From assembly GCA_964525185.1 (NCBI GenBank), contig CAZGFQ010000016.1:1-45358 (forward strand): DNA of 45,358 nt. Direction: 5' to 3'. The stretch is from JABHGY01 sp964525185. GTDB lineage: Bacteria; Fidelibacterota; Marinisomatia; Marinisomatales; UBA1611. A program made the position numbers and the translations under genes. Under the pieces are notes generated by a model. The model made no database searches. It saw only the letters and a list, made by a program, of their open reading frames with translations, and was not told where the DNA came from. How positions within the stretch are numbered: position 1 is the first letter of the stretch; each line of letters begins with the position of its first letter. Below are positions 1 through 8,581 of this stretch, one piece after another.

Positions 1-131
1 GGACAGTGAGATGGAGGAGACACAATTGATTCATCTCTCGGAATACGCCAAATAACAACATTGAGAAAACTTCCAATGATTGACCCAAAAAGAAAAAAAA
101 TACTTAAGGTGATATTGTCTGGAGAAATCAT
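1..131 (-). CDS. pilD: Prepilin peptidase (A24 family), N-terminal fragment cut by the window edge
   Basis: Translating the minus strand from ATG at 131 gives 43 residues. They begin with a hydrophobic stretch followed by GSFLNVVIWRIP and then a Ser-Pro-Pro-Ser-His-Cys segment. This is the N-terminal pattern of type IV prepilin leader peptidases (PilD/GspO): membrane segment 1, the GSFLNVxIxRxP motif, then the first Cys of the cytoplasmic zinc-binding loop. The family cleaves and N-methylates type IV pilin or pseudopilin precursors at the inner membrane. The catalytic aspartates lie outside the window, so activity cannot be judged. The start overlaps the stop of the upstream response regulator by 4 bp (ATGA), which suggests co-translation. 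Identity is seen from the motif; co-function with the regulator is inferred. Confidence 0.85.
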   Translation of the reverse strand, partial: MISPDNITLSIFFLFGSIIGSFLNVVIWRIPRDESIVSPPSHC

Positions 132-508
132 GGTGTATTTAAAGTCTCTAGAGATTGAATTAAATCCCCAAATCGAAATGGTTTAAATAATACTTCATCA
201 ATTCCAGCTTGGGTGTGAAGTGTATTATTGCCATTTTCTGGTGTTGAACTAATTAATATGATTGGAATATGTTTAAACCGTTCATCGAATTTTAGAAGGC
301 GAGATAACCGAAATCCGCTCATACTTGGGAGGAGATCATCTGTAATAATATAGTCGGGAGATTCGGTGCATGCACGGATATAACCATCATAGCCATCATC
401 TGCAGTTATGACGATCATTTCCCGTTTTTTTAACCGAGAAGATAAATTATTTAATACAGTTTCATCGCTTTCAACGACGAGAACTGATTTATTTTTTAAT
501 GGTTTCAT
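128..508 (-). CDS. Single-domain response regulator (CheY-like receiver)
   Basis: A 126-residue protein made of one receiver domain and no output domain. It has the acidic pair Glu13/Asp15 after strand 1, the phospho-acceptor Asp57 in the IITDDLLPSMSG segment, Ser87 at the Thr/Ser switch position, and the conserved Lys109 before Pro-Phe. All residues needed for phosphorylation are present. Family members pass phosphoryl groups to partner proteins, as in chemotaxis or pilus motility control. The partner histidine kinase is not in the window. The stop overlaps the start of the prepilin peptidase gene by 4 bp, so a link to type IV pili is plausible but inferred. The gene is transcribed away from the glycosyltransferase at 677. 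Confidence 0.9.
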   Translation of the reverse strand: MKPLKNKSVLVVESDETVLNNLSSRLKKREMIVITADDGYDGYIRACTESPDYIITDDLLPSMSGFRLSRLLKFDERFKHIPIILISSTPENGNNTLHTQAGIDEVLFKPFRFGDLIQSLETLNTP

Positions 509-626
509 CCGCTTTCTTTAGGGAAAATTGATTCCCCAATGCCTCAAATCGGGAGGAATATAATAAAAATTGATGATTAGTAGTGAAAAAAGGTCATTTT
601 TCAAACTGTAACAGTTGTAACAATAA

Positions 627-656
627 TTGACACTTTATTTTTGTATATGATCTAAT
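627..656 (+). promoter_or_regulatory. Possible promoter upstream of the glycosyltransferase
   Basis: The 168-bp gap between the divergent response regulator and the glycosyltransferase holds a perfect TTGACA at 627-632. An 18-bp spacer then leads to TCTAAT at 651-656, 20 bp before the ATG at 677. A direct repeat of TGTAACA lies just upstream (about 607-622). This reads as a sigma-70-like promoter, but FCB organisms often use a different consensus and no transcript data are available. Confidence 0.3.
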
Positions 657-676
657 TTCTCTCAGTAAAACTTATC

Positions 677-1537
677 ATGAATATATCAGTCATTATACCA
701 ACGTTCAATCGTGCCCATACGATTGAACGTGCAATCGATTCCGTGCTTGGACAAACGGTTCCTGCAAATGAAATTATTGTCATTAATGATGGATCAACTG
801 ATACTACCAATAAAATATTAAAAGGATATGGTACTTTAATAAAAAGTGTATCCATCGAAAATCGAGGTGTAAGCCATGCAAGAAATGTGGGAATTGAATG
901 TGCTCAAAATGAATGGATTGCATTTCTAGATTCAGATGACGAATGGAAACCGAATAAACTAAAGATTCAAATGGATGAAATTGAGGCTAATCCTGAAATC
1001 GTTTTCTGCCATTCAAATGAAATATGGATCCGAAACGGGAAAAGAATCAACCAAATGAAAAAACATAAAAAATATGGAGGGTGGGTATTTAATAAAAATG
1101 TGGAAAGATGTATTATATCTCCATCAACAGTTTTGATGAATAAATCCATTATGAATAAAGTTGGAAACTTTAATACCGAATTCCCCATTTGTGAAGATTA
1201 TGATTTATGGCTCAGGGTTACACTGAAGTATCCCATTTCTTTTATCGAGGATGCATTAGTTATCAAATATGGTGGGCACAAAGATCAATTATCTTTAAAT
1301 ACGAATAAAATTGAAAAATTCAGAATACAGGCTTTAGTGAATCTTTTAACAAATCAATCGTTGGAACTGAATGATGAATACACTGCTTTGGTCACACTTA
1401 TTCATAAATGTAAAATATACTTATCTGGGGCAGCCAAGAGAAACAATAAAAGCGAAACAAATCATATGGAAAAAATGATTGAACCTTTTCAATTACGCTA
1501 CTTAGAAATACAAGAGACTTTGAAAGATACAGAGTAA
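677..1537 (+). CDS. Family 2 glycosyltransferase (GT-A fold)
   Basis: A 286-residue soluble protein that starts directly with the GT2 signature SVIIPTFNRA. It has Asp38 in VINDGSTD (nucleotide binding) and the DXD-type motif DSDD at residues 85-88 for metal and sugar-nucleotide binding. An acidic Cys-Glu-Asp-Tyr-Asp-Leu-Trp-Leu-Arg segment near residue 172 matches the usual catalytic-base region. GT2 enzymes move a sugar from a nucleotide donor to an acceptor, commonly for O-antigen, capsule or other surface glycans. The acceptor cannot be told from sequence. No other polysaccharide genes flank it, so it is an isolated glycosyltransferase here. The first 60 bp of the gene contain a perfect inverted repeat. 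Confidence 0.9.
   Translation: MNISVIIPTFNRAHTIERAIDSVLGQTVPANEIIVINDGSTDTTNKILKGYGTLIKSVSIENRGVSHARNVGIECAQNEWIAFLDSDDEWKPNKLKIQMDEIEANPEIVFCHSNEIWIRNGKRINQMKKHKKYGGWVFNKNVERCIISPSTVLMNKSIMNKVGNFNTEFPICEDYDLWLRVTLKYPISFIEDALVIKYGGHKDQLSLNTNKIEKFRIQALVNLLTNQSLELNDEYTALVTLIHKCKIYLSGAAKRNNKSETNHMEKMIEPFQLRYLEIQETLKDTE
701..730 (+). repeat. Perfect 12-bp inverted repeat inside the 5' end of the glycosyltransferase gene
   Basis: The arms at 701-712 and 719-730 are exact reverse complements, separated by the 6-base loop GCCCAT. In mRNA this would form a 12-bp hairpin starting 24 bases after the start codon. It encodes part of the conserved N-terminal GT2 motif, so coding constraint may explain part of it. 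It could also affect early elongation. Confidence 0.6.
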
Positions 1538-1617
1538 CTTTCAGGCTTAATTTGGGTTGAAAATAATAATTTCATTCACAAGACAACCATTTAATATAAG
1601 ATTTGTCAAAACTATCT

Positions 1618-3810
1618 ATGAATACAATAAATAAGTTTATCCTATTTGCTTTAGTGTCATCTTTGATTTGGGCTGAAAAGTCATTAACGATTACACGCGC
1701 AGAAAATCCCATTATCATTGACGGTTCGATTGATAACGAAGAATGGTCTGGGGTACAAGTTATTTCAGATTTTGTGGAAGTGATGCCTGGAGAAAATATT
1801 CCTCCCAGTGTTGAAACGGAAGTGAAAGTTACCTTTGATTCAAAAAATTTATATGTATCTTTTAAGGCTTATGATGATCCGGACTTAGTTCGAGCCCATG
1901 TATCGAAAAGAGATGATATTTTTGCCGATGATATGGTTGGCATTATTTTAGACACACAAAATGATGGTATCATGGGGAATCTATTTATGGTTAATCCATT
2001 TGGAAATCAAGCTGATGGTCAAAAGATGATTAATTCAGAAAAAATGGATTGGGATGCAATTTGGAATTCTGCAGGGAAATTAACAGAAGATGGATTTGAA
2101 GTAGAAATATCCATTCCATTTAGTAGTCTGCGTTTTCAAGAGTCGGATTCTTATCATTGGAGAATTGCCTTTTTTAGAGCAGTATCACGTTCTGATAGCA
2201 GACGGCAAATGTCATGGACGCCTTTCGATAGAGATAATGGGTGTGAATTATGCCAATTGGGACATTTGTATGGGTTAGAAGGCATCGGCGGTCGATCTCC
2301 CATTGAATTATTACCAAGTGTAACAGGTTTACAATCTGACGGCTCATTTGATACAAATCTGGGTATAGGACTTAAAATCCCTATAGGTACAAATGTGACT
2401 GCGGAAATAACTGTGAATCCAGATTTTAGCCAAATTGAATCTGATCAAGCACGTATCGATGTGAATAAACGGGCTGCACTTTCGTATCCTGAATCACGTC
2501 CATTTTTTAATGAAGGAGTTGATTTGTTTGGTACCGGCAGTTTTGGATGGAAGCCTAAAGTGAGAACTGTTTATACAAGGTCTATTAATACACCCAAGGT
2601 AGCTGCTAAAATCATGGGCCAATTTGGAAAAACACAATTTGGTTATTTAGGTGCTCAAGATAAAGATACGTATTTAATTGTTCCTTTCACAGAATTTGGA
2701 ACAACAGTAGATGTGGGTGAAAGTTTATCAAATGTTTTTAGAATGAAACATTCCCTTAAACCGGGTTCTTATGTTGGAGGTATACTCACAGATCGTCGCT
2801 ATGGAGATGGTTTTGGTCAAGTTCTGGGAGCCGATGGTGTTTTTCGATTCAAAGATGTTTGGAATATTGATTGGCAATTTTTCACTTCATCAAACCGTGA
2901 ATTAATGAATCCAACATTAACAGATGTAAGCGGCCTTACGGGTGGTTTTTTTAATGATGGAAAATTATCAACAGATTTAGATGGAGAATCCTTTAAAGGA
3001 GTTGCAACCTATTTAGCCCTAGAGCGACGTGGAAGAAATTGGGGTGGAACATTTATGCACGTTACAAAAAGTCCAACTTTTCGAGTAGATAATGGGTATC
3101 TTTCTTTAAATGATAAAAAACAAATAAGTGGAAATATGTATCGCCAAATGTGGCCAGAAAATGAATATATAGAACATGTATTTGCATTGGTTGGAATAGG
3201 GCGTGTTTTTAATTATTCAGGCAATCAATGGTATGAGGATTGGCTTTATGCTACGCTGAGTGGAAAATTTAAAGGCCAAAATAATGTAAGCATGGATTTT
3301 ATGCCAAATTCAGAATTTTATGCTGGAGATACATTAAGAAATAATTATCATTTAAGCTTAAACTGGAATTCAAAATATAGTGACAAATTTCAGCTAGGAA
3401 TGGGGCCTTCAACTGGGCGAGAAATCATCAGGGACCCTTCTGCACCTTTTCAAGCTATCAATAAATCAATGAGTTTTTGGTTGGATTATAAACCAAATGA
3501 AAAGTTAAGTATAAAACCATTTGTCGTTTATTCTCGTTCTGCACTAGAAGATACGGATGAAGAAATATATTCTGTATTGATTGGACGACTTCGATTATCG
3601 TATCAATTTACATCTGCAACTAATTTCAGGATTGTGACGGAATATCAAGACTATTATAAAACAATCGATATACAACCTTTATTGAGTTATCAGCCAAACC
3701 CATTTACTATTTTTTATATTGGGGCAAGTCTTAAATATGAAAAGTCAAATCAATTTGAATCTTCATCATCTCAAGCCTATTTAAAATTTCAATATTTGTT
3801 TTCTATTTAA
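1618..3810 (+). CDS. Exported DUF5916 protein with CBM9-like N-terminal domain
   Basis: About 730 residues. I chose the ATG at 1618 because it leads directly into a signal peptide (Asn-Thr-Ile-Asn-Lys, a hydrophobic core, then Trp-Ala-Glu); an in-frame TTG at 1603 is less likely. Residues about 25-215 resemble a carbohydrate-binding family 9-like domain (the pattern 'PIIIDGSIDNEEW' near the start). The rest resembles DUF5916, which is rich in alternating aromatic strands and ends in Tyr-Leu-Phe-Ser-Ile, as expected for an outer-membrane barrel. Family function is not established; such proteins are common in Bacteroidetes and Marinimicrobia near TonB receptors. It is followed after 35 bp by TonB receptor 1, so joint transcription is likely. 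Confidence 0.8.
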   Translation: MNTINKFILFALVSSLIWAEKSLTITRAENPIIIDGSIDNEEWSGVQVISDFVEVMPGENIPPSVETEVKVTFDSKNLYVSFKAYDDPDLVRAHVSKRDDIFADDMVGIILDTQNDGIMGNLFMVNPFGNQADGQKMINSEKMDWDAIWNSAGKLTEDGFEVEISIPFSSLRFQESDSYHWRIAFFRAVSRSDSRRQMSWTPFDRDNGCELCQLGHLYGLEGIGGRSPIELLPSVTGLQSDGSFDTNLGIGLKIPIGTNVTAEITVNPDFSQIESDQARIDVNKRAALSYPESRPFFNEGVDLFGTGSFGWKPKVRTVYTRSINTPKVAAKIMGQFGKTQFGYLGAQDKDTYLIVPFTEFGTTVDVGESLSNVFRMKHSLKPGSYVGGILTDRRYGDGFGQVLGADGVFRFKDVWNIDWQFFTSSNRELMNPTLTDVSGLTGGFFNDGKLSTDLDGESFKGVATYLALERRGRNWGGTFMHVTKSPTFRVDNGYLSLNDKKQISGNMYRQMWPENEYIEHVFALVGIGRVFNYSGNQWYEDWLYATLSGKFKGQNNVSMDFMPNSEFYAGDTLRNNYHLSLNWNSKYSDKFQLGMGPSTGREIIRDPSAPFQAINKSMSFWLDYKPNEKLSIKPFVVYSRSALEDTDEEIYSVLIGRLRLSYQFTSATNFRIVTEYQDYYKTIDIQPLLSYQPNPFTIFYIGASLKYEKSNQFESSSSQAYLKFQYLFSI

Positions 3811-3845
3811 CTCATTATGAGTAACACCATTATATTATTCGTTCT

Positions 3846-6176
3846 ATGATTGTGAATAAAAAATTTTTCTTATTATCGGTCTTATTTAGCTTAGCAAACG
3901 TTTGTGCTCAGGATGGAACCATTTCTGGGTTTGTGTATGATGAATCTTCTAGGGAATCACTTATTGGAGCGAATGTTTATTTATTTGGCACTGATACAGG
4001 TACTGCAACGGATGGGAATGGGTATTTTGTATTAAATGATATTCAGTCGGGGGATTATGATTTGCGTATATCCTATTTAGGTTTTGAAACAAAACAGATG
4101 CCAATTCATATGGAAAATGATGGGAAAATCATTTTGGACATTGAACTAATGACTTCTGCCGTAGAATTATCGAGTGTAAATGTAACAGCTGAAAAACTAG
4201 ATCGAAAAATGAATATCCAAATTAGTCGAACTAATTTGAATGTACGCCAACTTAAAACGGTCCCGCAAGTAGGGGAAGCAGATTTATTTAGAACACTCCA
4301 AGCATTACCGGGCGTTTTAACAGAATCTGAGTTTAGTACAGGGCTTATTATTCGGGGTGGAAATTCAGACCAAAATTTAATTTTATTGGATGGAATAACT
4401 GTTTATAATCCATCTCATGTGGGTGGTTTCTTTTCCAATTTTATTTTGGATGCGGTGAAAGAAGCAGATCTATTAAAAGGTGGATTTAATGCGGAATATG
4501 GCGGACGATTATCCGCAGTATTAAATGTAAGAAGCCGTGATGGGAATCAAAAACACTTCACTGGAAAATCGTCTTTATCTTTATTGTCGTTTCAATCAAC
4601 CGTTGAAGGTCCCATTGGGAAAGGCGCTTGGTTAGCATCTGGAAGGAGAACTTATTTTGATCAAGTATTTAAAGGAACCAAATTAGAATTCCCTTATTAT
4701 TTTTGGGATTTTCAGGGACATATTTTTCAAGATATTACGTCTCAAGATCGCGTATCAATTAGTTGGTATGCCGGAACTGATGATTTATACTGGGATGAAT
4801 TCCAATTAGAAGGAAAATGGGGGAATGAAACAGTAAGTGTGAATTATAGGAAATTATTCGGTCAAAAATTAGTGGCCAATTCCATTTTAGCAAAAAGCCG
4901 ATTTGATATTCTTTTTGGGCTTGGTGGAGATTCTGGGATTAATGAAAAAGATTATATTAATGATTTAACATTTAGATCAGACTGGACATGGTTTATATCT
5001 CAAAAAGCTCAAATGAAATTTGGGTTGGAATATAAAGATTTAGATTTTGTTTATTCAGCGAATGGATTTGGACAAGAATTATATAAATCTGTCACTCACA
5101 CTGAAGAAGTAGCTTCTTATTTAAAAATGAAATATTGGATAAGCCCAACATTGATGCTTGAGCCTGGGTACCGATTGGAATATTATGGAAATAGTGAAAA
5201 TAATATATTTCACGATCCAAGACTTTCAATGAAATATTTATTAACAGATACACGATATTTAAATTTTTCCATAGGGCAATATCATCAATTTATGGAAACC
5301 ATTCAGGATGATTTTAACCCTAAAATTTTAGATGCATGGTTTGCAGTTGATGAATCCATTGAACCTGCATCGGCTCAACAAGTTGTATTTGGGTATGAGG
5401 AATATTTTAATCAAAATATTCGTCTTCAGGTTGAAGGATATTATAAGGACATGTCCAATATGCTCACATTTGTGGATTCACGATCTACGGAAGATGATGA
5501 AATATCTAGCGAAAATTTAGATTCATTGGTGGATGTAGGTGATGGGTATGCTTATGGGTGGGAATTTTTTCTCCAAAAAGAAACAGGACGCTTAAATGGA
5601 TGGTTAAGTTATGCCTGGTCCTTATCTCGTAAATCTTTAAACGGGAAGGAGTATTACACCAATTGGGATCGACGACATGTTTTTAATGTAATTGGAAATT
5701 TCGAATTAAGTAAAAAATGGTCCGGAAACTTTAAATGGACCTTTCAATCTGGGCAACCCTTTACACCAATCTTAGGGTATTATGAAGAAACATTGCCTGG
5801 CGGCTCTATGGCTGACGTATATTATAGAACTATTCCGGGAACCCGAAATTCTGATAGATATCCAAATTACCATAGACTAGATATTGGATTAACACGAAAA
5901 ATAAATTCGAAATGGATGAAAGGTGAATTTTTCATTCAGGTGATTAATGCTTATTGGCAAAAAAATGTTTTTCGATATTTTTATGAATTTGGGAACTCCT
6001 TCAATGGGTTAGATGATGATGGTGACTGGGATAAAGAATTACATGATGATAATGGAAATGGTGTCCCAGACTGGGGTGAGCCTAATGTAGATGAAGCGGA
6101 CGAAGGAACACCTCAACTTCAAACAATAAATGGATTACCCATTATACCTACAATTGGTATTTCGGTGGAATTTTAA
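3846..6176 (+). CDS. TonB-dependent outer-membrane receptor 1
   Basis: A 776-residue protein. Residues 1-21 are a signal peptide ending Cys-Ala-Gln. Residues about 24-110 are a carboxypeptidase-regulatory-like (CarboxypepD_reg-like) domain. A plug domain spans about 120-235 with the typical IRGGNSDQNLILLDG motif, followed by a beta barrel ending in Val-Glu-Phe. Such receptors import substrates too large for porins using TonB/ExbBD energy (not encoded here). The substrate is unknown. Near the C-terminus (residues about 718-752) is a strongly acidic Asp/Gly/Asn segment resembling calcium-binding loops, absent from receptor 2. The gene is followed 1 bp later by a lipoprotein gene, forming a receptor/lipoprotein module. 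Confidence 0.93.
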   Translation: MIVNKKFFLLSVLFSLANVCAQDGTISGFVYDESSRESLIGANVYLFGTDTGTATDGNGYFVLNDIQSGDYDLRISYLGFETKQMPIHMENDGKIILDIELMTSAVELSSVNVTAEKLDRKMNIQISRTNLNVRQLKTVPQVGEADLFRTLQALPGVLTESEFSTGLIIRGGNSDQNLILLDGITVYNPSHVGGFFSNFILDAVKEADLLKGGFNAEYGGRLSAVLNVRSRDGNQKHFTGKSSLSLLSFQSTVEGPIGKGAWLASGRRTYFDQVFKGTKLEFPYYFWDFQGHIFQDITSQDRVSISWYAGTDDLYWDEFQLEGKWGNETVSVNYRKLFGQKLVANSILAKSRFDILFGLGGDSGINEKDYINDLTFRSDWTWFISQKAQMKFGLEYKDLDFVYSANGFGQELYKSVTHTEEVASYLKMKYWISPTLMLEPGYRLEYYGNSENNIFHDPRLSMKYLLTDTRYLNFSIGQYHQFMETIQDDFNPKILDAWFAVDESIEPASAQQVVFGYEEYFNQNIRLQVEGYYKDMSNMLTFVDSRSTEDDEISSENLDSLVDVGDGYAYGWEFFLQKETGRLNGWLSYAWSLSRKSLNGKEYYTNWDRRHVFNVIGNFELSKKWSGNFKWTFQSGQPFTPILGYYEETLPGGSMADVYYRTIPGTRNSDRYPNYHRLDIGLTRKINSKWMKGEFFIQVINAYWQKNVFRYFYEFGNSFNGLDDDGDWDKELHDDNGNGVPDWGEPNVDEADEGTPQLQTINGLPIIPTIGISVEF

Positions 6177-6177
6177 T

Positions 6178-7179
6178 ATGAGAAGAATGATTCAAATATT
6201 ACTCTTTTGTCTCCTAAGTCTATGGAGTTGCGAACCAATAGATGAAGATGTGATTTATGAAGAGAAATTAACTGTATTTGCCAATTTAGAAGCAAATGTA
6301 CCCTTAGCCTTTGATACCGTTTTTGTTTCTTACTCCCACGCCATAGATGAAAGACATGAAGGCAATAATAAGTGGGTAGAAGATGGAACCGTATTTATGA
6401 TTCATGATGGAGATACCATTCAGTTTGATGAAGTAGAAAATAAACCTGGTCGTTATGCAACCCCATTTTCACCTCACATCGTTCAAGGGGGCGCCCATTA
6501 TACCATATATGTAAGTGATGGGGATTTGGAAATTGTATCTGAAACAACCGTCCCAAGTACAATAAACTTAGAAAGTGTTTCTAATGATACATTGTGGTCC
6601 TGTGGAGATGATACAATCGTGGATCCTATTAATATTTATCCATTGAGTATGGATGAATTAATGGCGGTAATGGGAGGATTTGGAGATCCATCTTTGGTTA
6701 AATATGATACAGTGACTTATAAAGAAGATGATTGTTATACATCTAGTTTTACTTCTATGCCTTATTTTATAGTAAGATGGTCGTCGGATACAGAACCTGG
6801 GATGATGAGAAACATTATGATGGCATTAGAAGGAACGACAGAGAATTTTATTATGGATACATCTTTTTCAGCAATGGCATTTAAAGGGCAACCTTTTCAA
6901 GATGAAGATGGAAATTATTATCGTATAAATCCCCAAGTGTGGAACTTTTCTCAGCAAGATATATATTTTAGTTGGCTTGCATTTAATTATTACGGACTCC
7001 ATTTAATAATCGTTCAGAGTACAGATCAAGCTTTTGCAGATTATTATGAAGGTGATCCACTTTCTATGAATCAATATATTTTACCCCAAAGTAATATTGA
7101 AGGTGGTTATGGATTATTTACATCCACGAATTCATCAGCATTTTTTGTTTATATTGTTCGAGAAGAAGGCAATGAATAA
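6178..7179 (+). CDS. DUF4249-like lipoprotein paired with TonB receptor 1
   Basis: About 333 residues from the ATG at 6178, one base after the receptor's stop codon. In-frame codons further upstream lie inside the receptor gene and were not used. A lipoprotein signal is clear: Met-Arg-Arg, a Leu/Phe-rich core, then LSLWSC with Cys as the lipidated residue. The following beta-rich region has the layout of DUF4249 proteins, which Bacteroidetes encode next to TonB receptors: an N-terminal strand, Thr-Val-Pro linkers, and a C-terminal GGYGLFTSTNSS segment. The likely role is a surface or periplasmic partner of the receptor, by analogy only. A paralogue follows TonB receptor 2 in this window and also ends with a GGYGVFG-type motif. 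Confidence 0.7.
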   Translation: MRRMIQILLFCLLSLWSCEPIDEDVIYEEKLTVFANLEANVPLAFDTVFVSYSHAIDERHEGNNKWVEDGTVFMIHDGDTIQFDEVENKPGRYATPFSPHIVQGGAHYTIYVSDGDLEIVSETTVPSTINLESVSNDTLWSCGDDTIVDPINIYPLSMDELMAVMGGFGDPSLVKYDTVTYKEDDCYTSSFTSMPYFIVRWSSDTEPGMMRNIMMALEGTTENFIMDTSFSAMAFKGQPFQDEDGNYYRINPQVWNFSQQDIYFSWLAFNYYGLHLIIVQSTDQAFADYYEGDPLSMNQYILPQSNIEGGYGLFTSTNSSAFFVYIVREEGNE

Positions 7180-7237
7180 TAGATTTTTAAAAAATATATC
7201 TAACTATCCCTTCAGAAAATCTAAAAGCTGACAGTTT

Positions 7238-7543
7238 CTAGAATCGTATTTTCCCTGTTAGAATATCTTTAAACATAACCCAATCCCCAATAAAGCTATA
7301 AAAAGGATAAATAAAAGTAGCTGGTCTATTTTTTTCAAAGAAATAATGTCCCGTCCAAGCAAACCCATAACCCATGATTGGAGTAAGCCAAAGTAGAGAC
7401 CATCTAGTTGTGTACATTGAATATACAATAACAAGCAGTACCAAAGATGAACCAACAAAATGAAGACGACGGCAAATCAGATTACGGTGTTCATTTAAAT
7501 AAAATGGATAGAATTCAGAAAAAGTTTTAAAGTCTTTTTTCAT
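7238..7543 (-). CDS. DUF962 / Mpo1-like small membrane protein
   Basis: About 101 residues from the ATG at 7543; a GTG at 7552 is the only alternative. The pattern F-x2-FYPFYLNEHRNLICRRLHFVG, two hydrophobic hairpins, then GHYFFEKNRPATF and a Gly-Asp-Trp-Met segment is typical of DUF962 (YGL010w/Mpo1-like) proteins. Yeast Mpo1 is an Fe(II)-dependent dioxygenase of 2-hydroxy fatty acids, and the conserved His residues seen here (EHRN, RRLH, GHYF) fit such a site. The bacterial role is unproven. It lies 23 bp after the DUF2231 gene on the same strand, so the two are probably co-transcribed. Confidence 0.85.
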   Translation of the reverse strand: MKKDFKTFSEFYPFYLNEHRNLICRRLHFVGSSLVLLVIVYSMYTTRWSLLWLTPIMGYGFAWTGHYFFEKNRPATFIYPFYSFIGDWVMFKDILTGKIRF

Positions 7544-7575
7544 TGTTCCCACGGGTTACTTTATAAATGTAATAC

Positions 7576-8001
7576 TCAATGAATATGGTAAAGATAAACC
7601 AATTCACCACCCAAATACCCTGTAATCAAAACAGCCACAGTTAATAAACTGAGAAAAGCCAGAATCAATATATCCACTTTTCTATTAAGGACACCTTGAA
7701 GGTGGGCAAAAATCCACCCAATAAAGATTAAAATGGTTCCCCACGTCGTTATATTAGCAAATAATTCATGGGTCTCAACTTCCCCAATTTGGAAAGCCGT
7801 TAATGCGGGTTGAGATGAAAAAGCTAATTCTCCTGTTTGACTAGACACGAGAGAAAAGATAGTTGCCACACCCATGAGCCATAATCCGGCATTTTTTGGA
7901 GAATGGTTTGGGAAGAAAACTTGTAAAAATTGAAACCCGAATGCCATTACAATACATACAATAGGGAAATGAACTAATGCTGGATGTAAATGATTAATCA
8001 T
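7576..8001 (-). CDS. DUF2231-type four-helix membrane protein
   Basis: 141 residues starting MINHLHPALVHFPI. The His-Pro-x2-Val-His-Phe-Pro motif in the first helix is the hallmark of DUF2231. Four hydrophobic segments fall at about residues 12-32, 41-58, 84-104 and 110-132, with conserved histidines that could bind heme or metal, as in cytochrome b561-like folds. The function is not established. The start codon lies only about 6 bases after the T-run of the tRNA-Glu terminator, leaving almost no room for its own leader. It is followed by the DUF962 gene. Confidence 0.8.
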   Translation of the reverse strand: MINHLHPALVHFPIVCIVMAFGFQFLQVFFPNHSPKNAGLWLMGVATIFSLVSSQTGELAFSSQPALTAFQIGEVETHELFANITTWGTILIFIGWIFAHLQGVLNRKVDILILAFLSLLTVAVLITGYLGGELVYLYHIH

Positions 8002-8007
8002 AATTTT

Positions 8008-8041
8008 ATTAAAAAGCCGTCTTAATTCAATTAAGACGGCT
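8008..8041 (-). terminator. Rho-independent terminator after tRNA-Glu
   Basis: Two 13-base arms at 8015-8027 and 8029-8041 are exact reverse complements (outer stem AGCCGTCTTAA). On the minus strand they are followed by TTTTTAAT. The hairpin begins six bases after the tRNA 3' end, so it terminates the tRNA transcript. The innermost pairs would open to form the loop. Confidence 0.88.
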
Positions 8042-8046
8042 ATGTG

Positions 8047-8118
8047 TAGTCCGTAGGAGAATCGAACTCCTGTTGCCAGGATGAAAACCTGGAGTCCTAA
8101 CCACTAGACGAACGGACC
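8047..8118 (-). tRNA. tRNA-Glu (anticodon TTC)
   Basis: On the minus strand the sequence folds as a 72-nt cloverleaf. The 7-bp acceptor stem (GGTCCGT with ACGGACT, one G-T pair) is followed by a D-arm with the GTGGTTAG loop. The anticodon stem CCAGG/CCTGG carries the loop TTTTCAT (anticodon TTC), and the T-arm holds GTTCGATTC. The discriminator base is A. The 3' CCA is not encoded, because the next bases are CAC, so a CCA-adding enzyme is needed. It lies 70 bp downstream of grxD and directly upstream of a strong terminator. Confidence 0.96.
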
Positions 8119-8188
8119 AATTCTTAAAAGATTTCACTACAAAATCGGGCGGAAATTTATACCGCTGAATTATTTTCACCAAATAATT

Positions 8189-8506
8189 TTAAGCAGTTTT
8201 TGAAATATCTAAAATATCTAACAATTTTCCGGATTGATGAAGTTCAATTGTAATATCGGCTCCACCGACGAGTTCACCTTGCACAAATAATTGCGGAATG
8301 GTTGGCCAATTGGAATATTCACTTAATTTGATGCGAATCATGGGGTCTTCCAAAATATTCACATCTTTATACTCCACGCCATAATGATTTAATACTTGAA
8401 CAACCGAATTTGAAAAACCACACATTGGCATTTCTTTCGTCCCCTTCATATATAAAATGATGGGTGTATTTTCAATATCATTTTTTATTTGTTCTGATAA
8501 TTCCAT
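8189..8506 (-). CDS. grxD: Monothiol glutaredoxin, CGFS type (Grx4/GrxD family)
   Basis: 105 residues. The active-site motif CGFS is at residues 29-32, preceded by the typical KGTKEMPMC segment; the WPTIPQLF (cis-Pro) and GGADI motifs that bind glutathione are also present. The length matches the family. CGFS glutaredoxins bind a [2Fe-2S] cluster with glutathione, pass clusters to apo-proteins, and pair with BolA proteins. A BolA gene lies 75 bp upstream on the same strand, which supports a Grx-BolA Fe-S carrier function. tRNA-Glu follows. Confidence 0.95.
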   Translation of the reverse strand: MELSEQIKNDIENTPIILYMKGTKEMPMCGFSNSVVQVLNHYGVEYKDVNILEDPMIRIKLSEYSNWPTIPQLFVQGELVGGADITIELHQSGKLLDILDISKTA

Positions 8507-8581
8507 TATCGTTTTCCTCTCTATTTAGTTTTATTGATTCAATGGATTTCCTATCCCTGTTGGAACCCATTAGATGCTTTT

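Noticed and set aside
967..1188. Minus-strand ORF inside the glycosyltransferase
   Set aside because: Shadow of the GT2 reading frame.
8149..8165. GCGG/CCGC hairpin between grxD and tRNA-Glu as a terminator
   Set aside because: Only a 4-bp stem with a 9-base loop and a weak T-run; tRNA-Glu may be co-transcribed with grxD.
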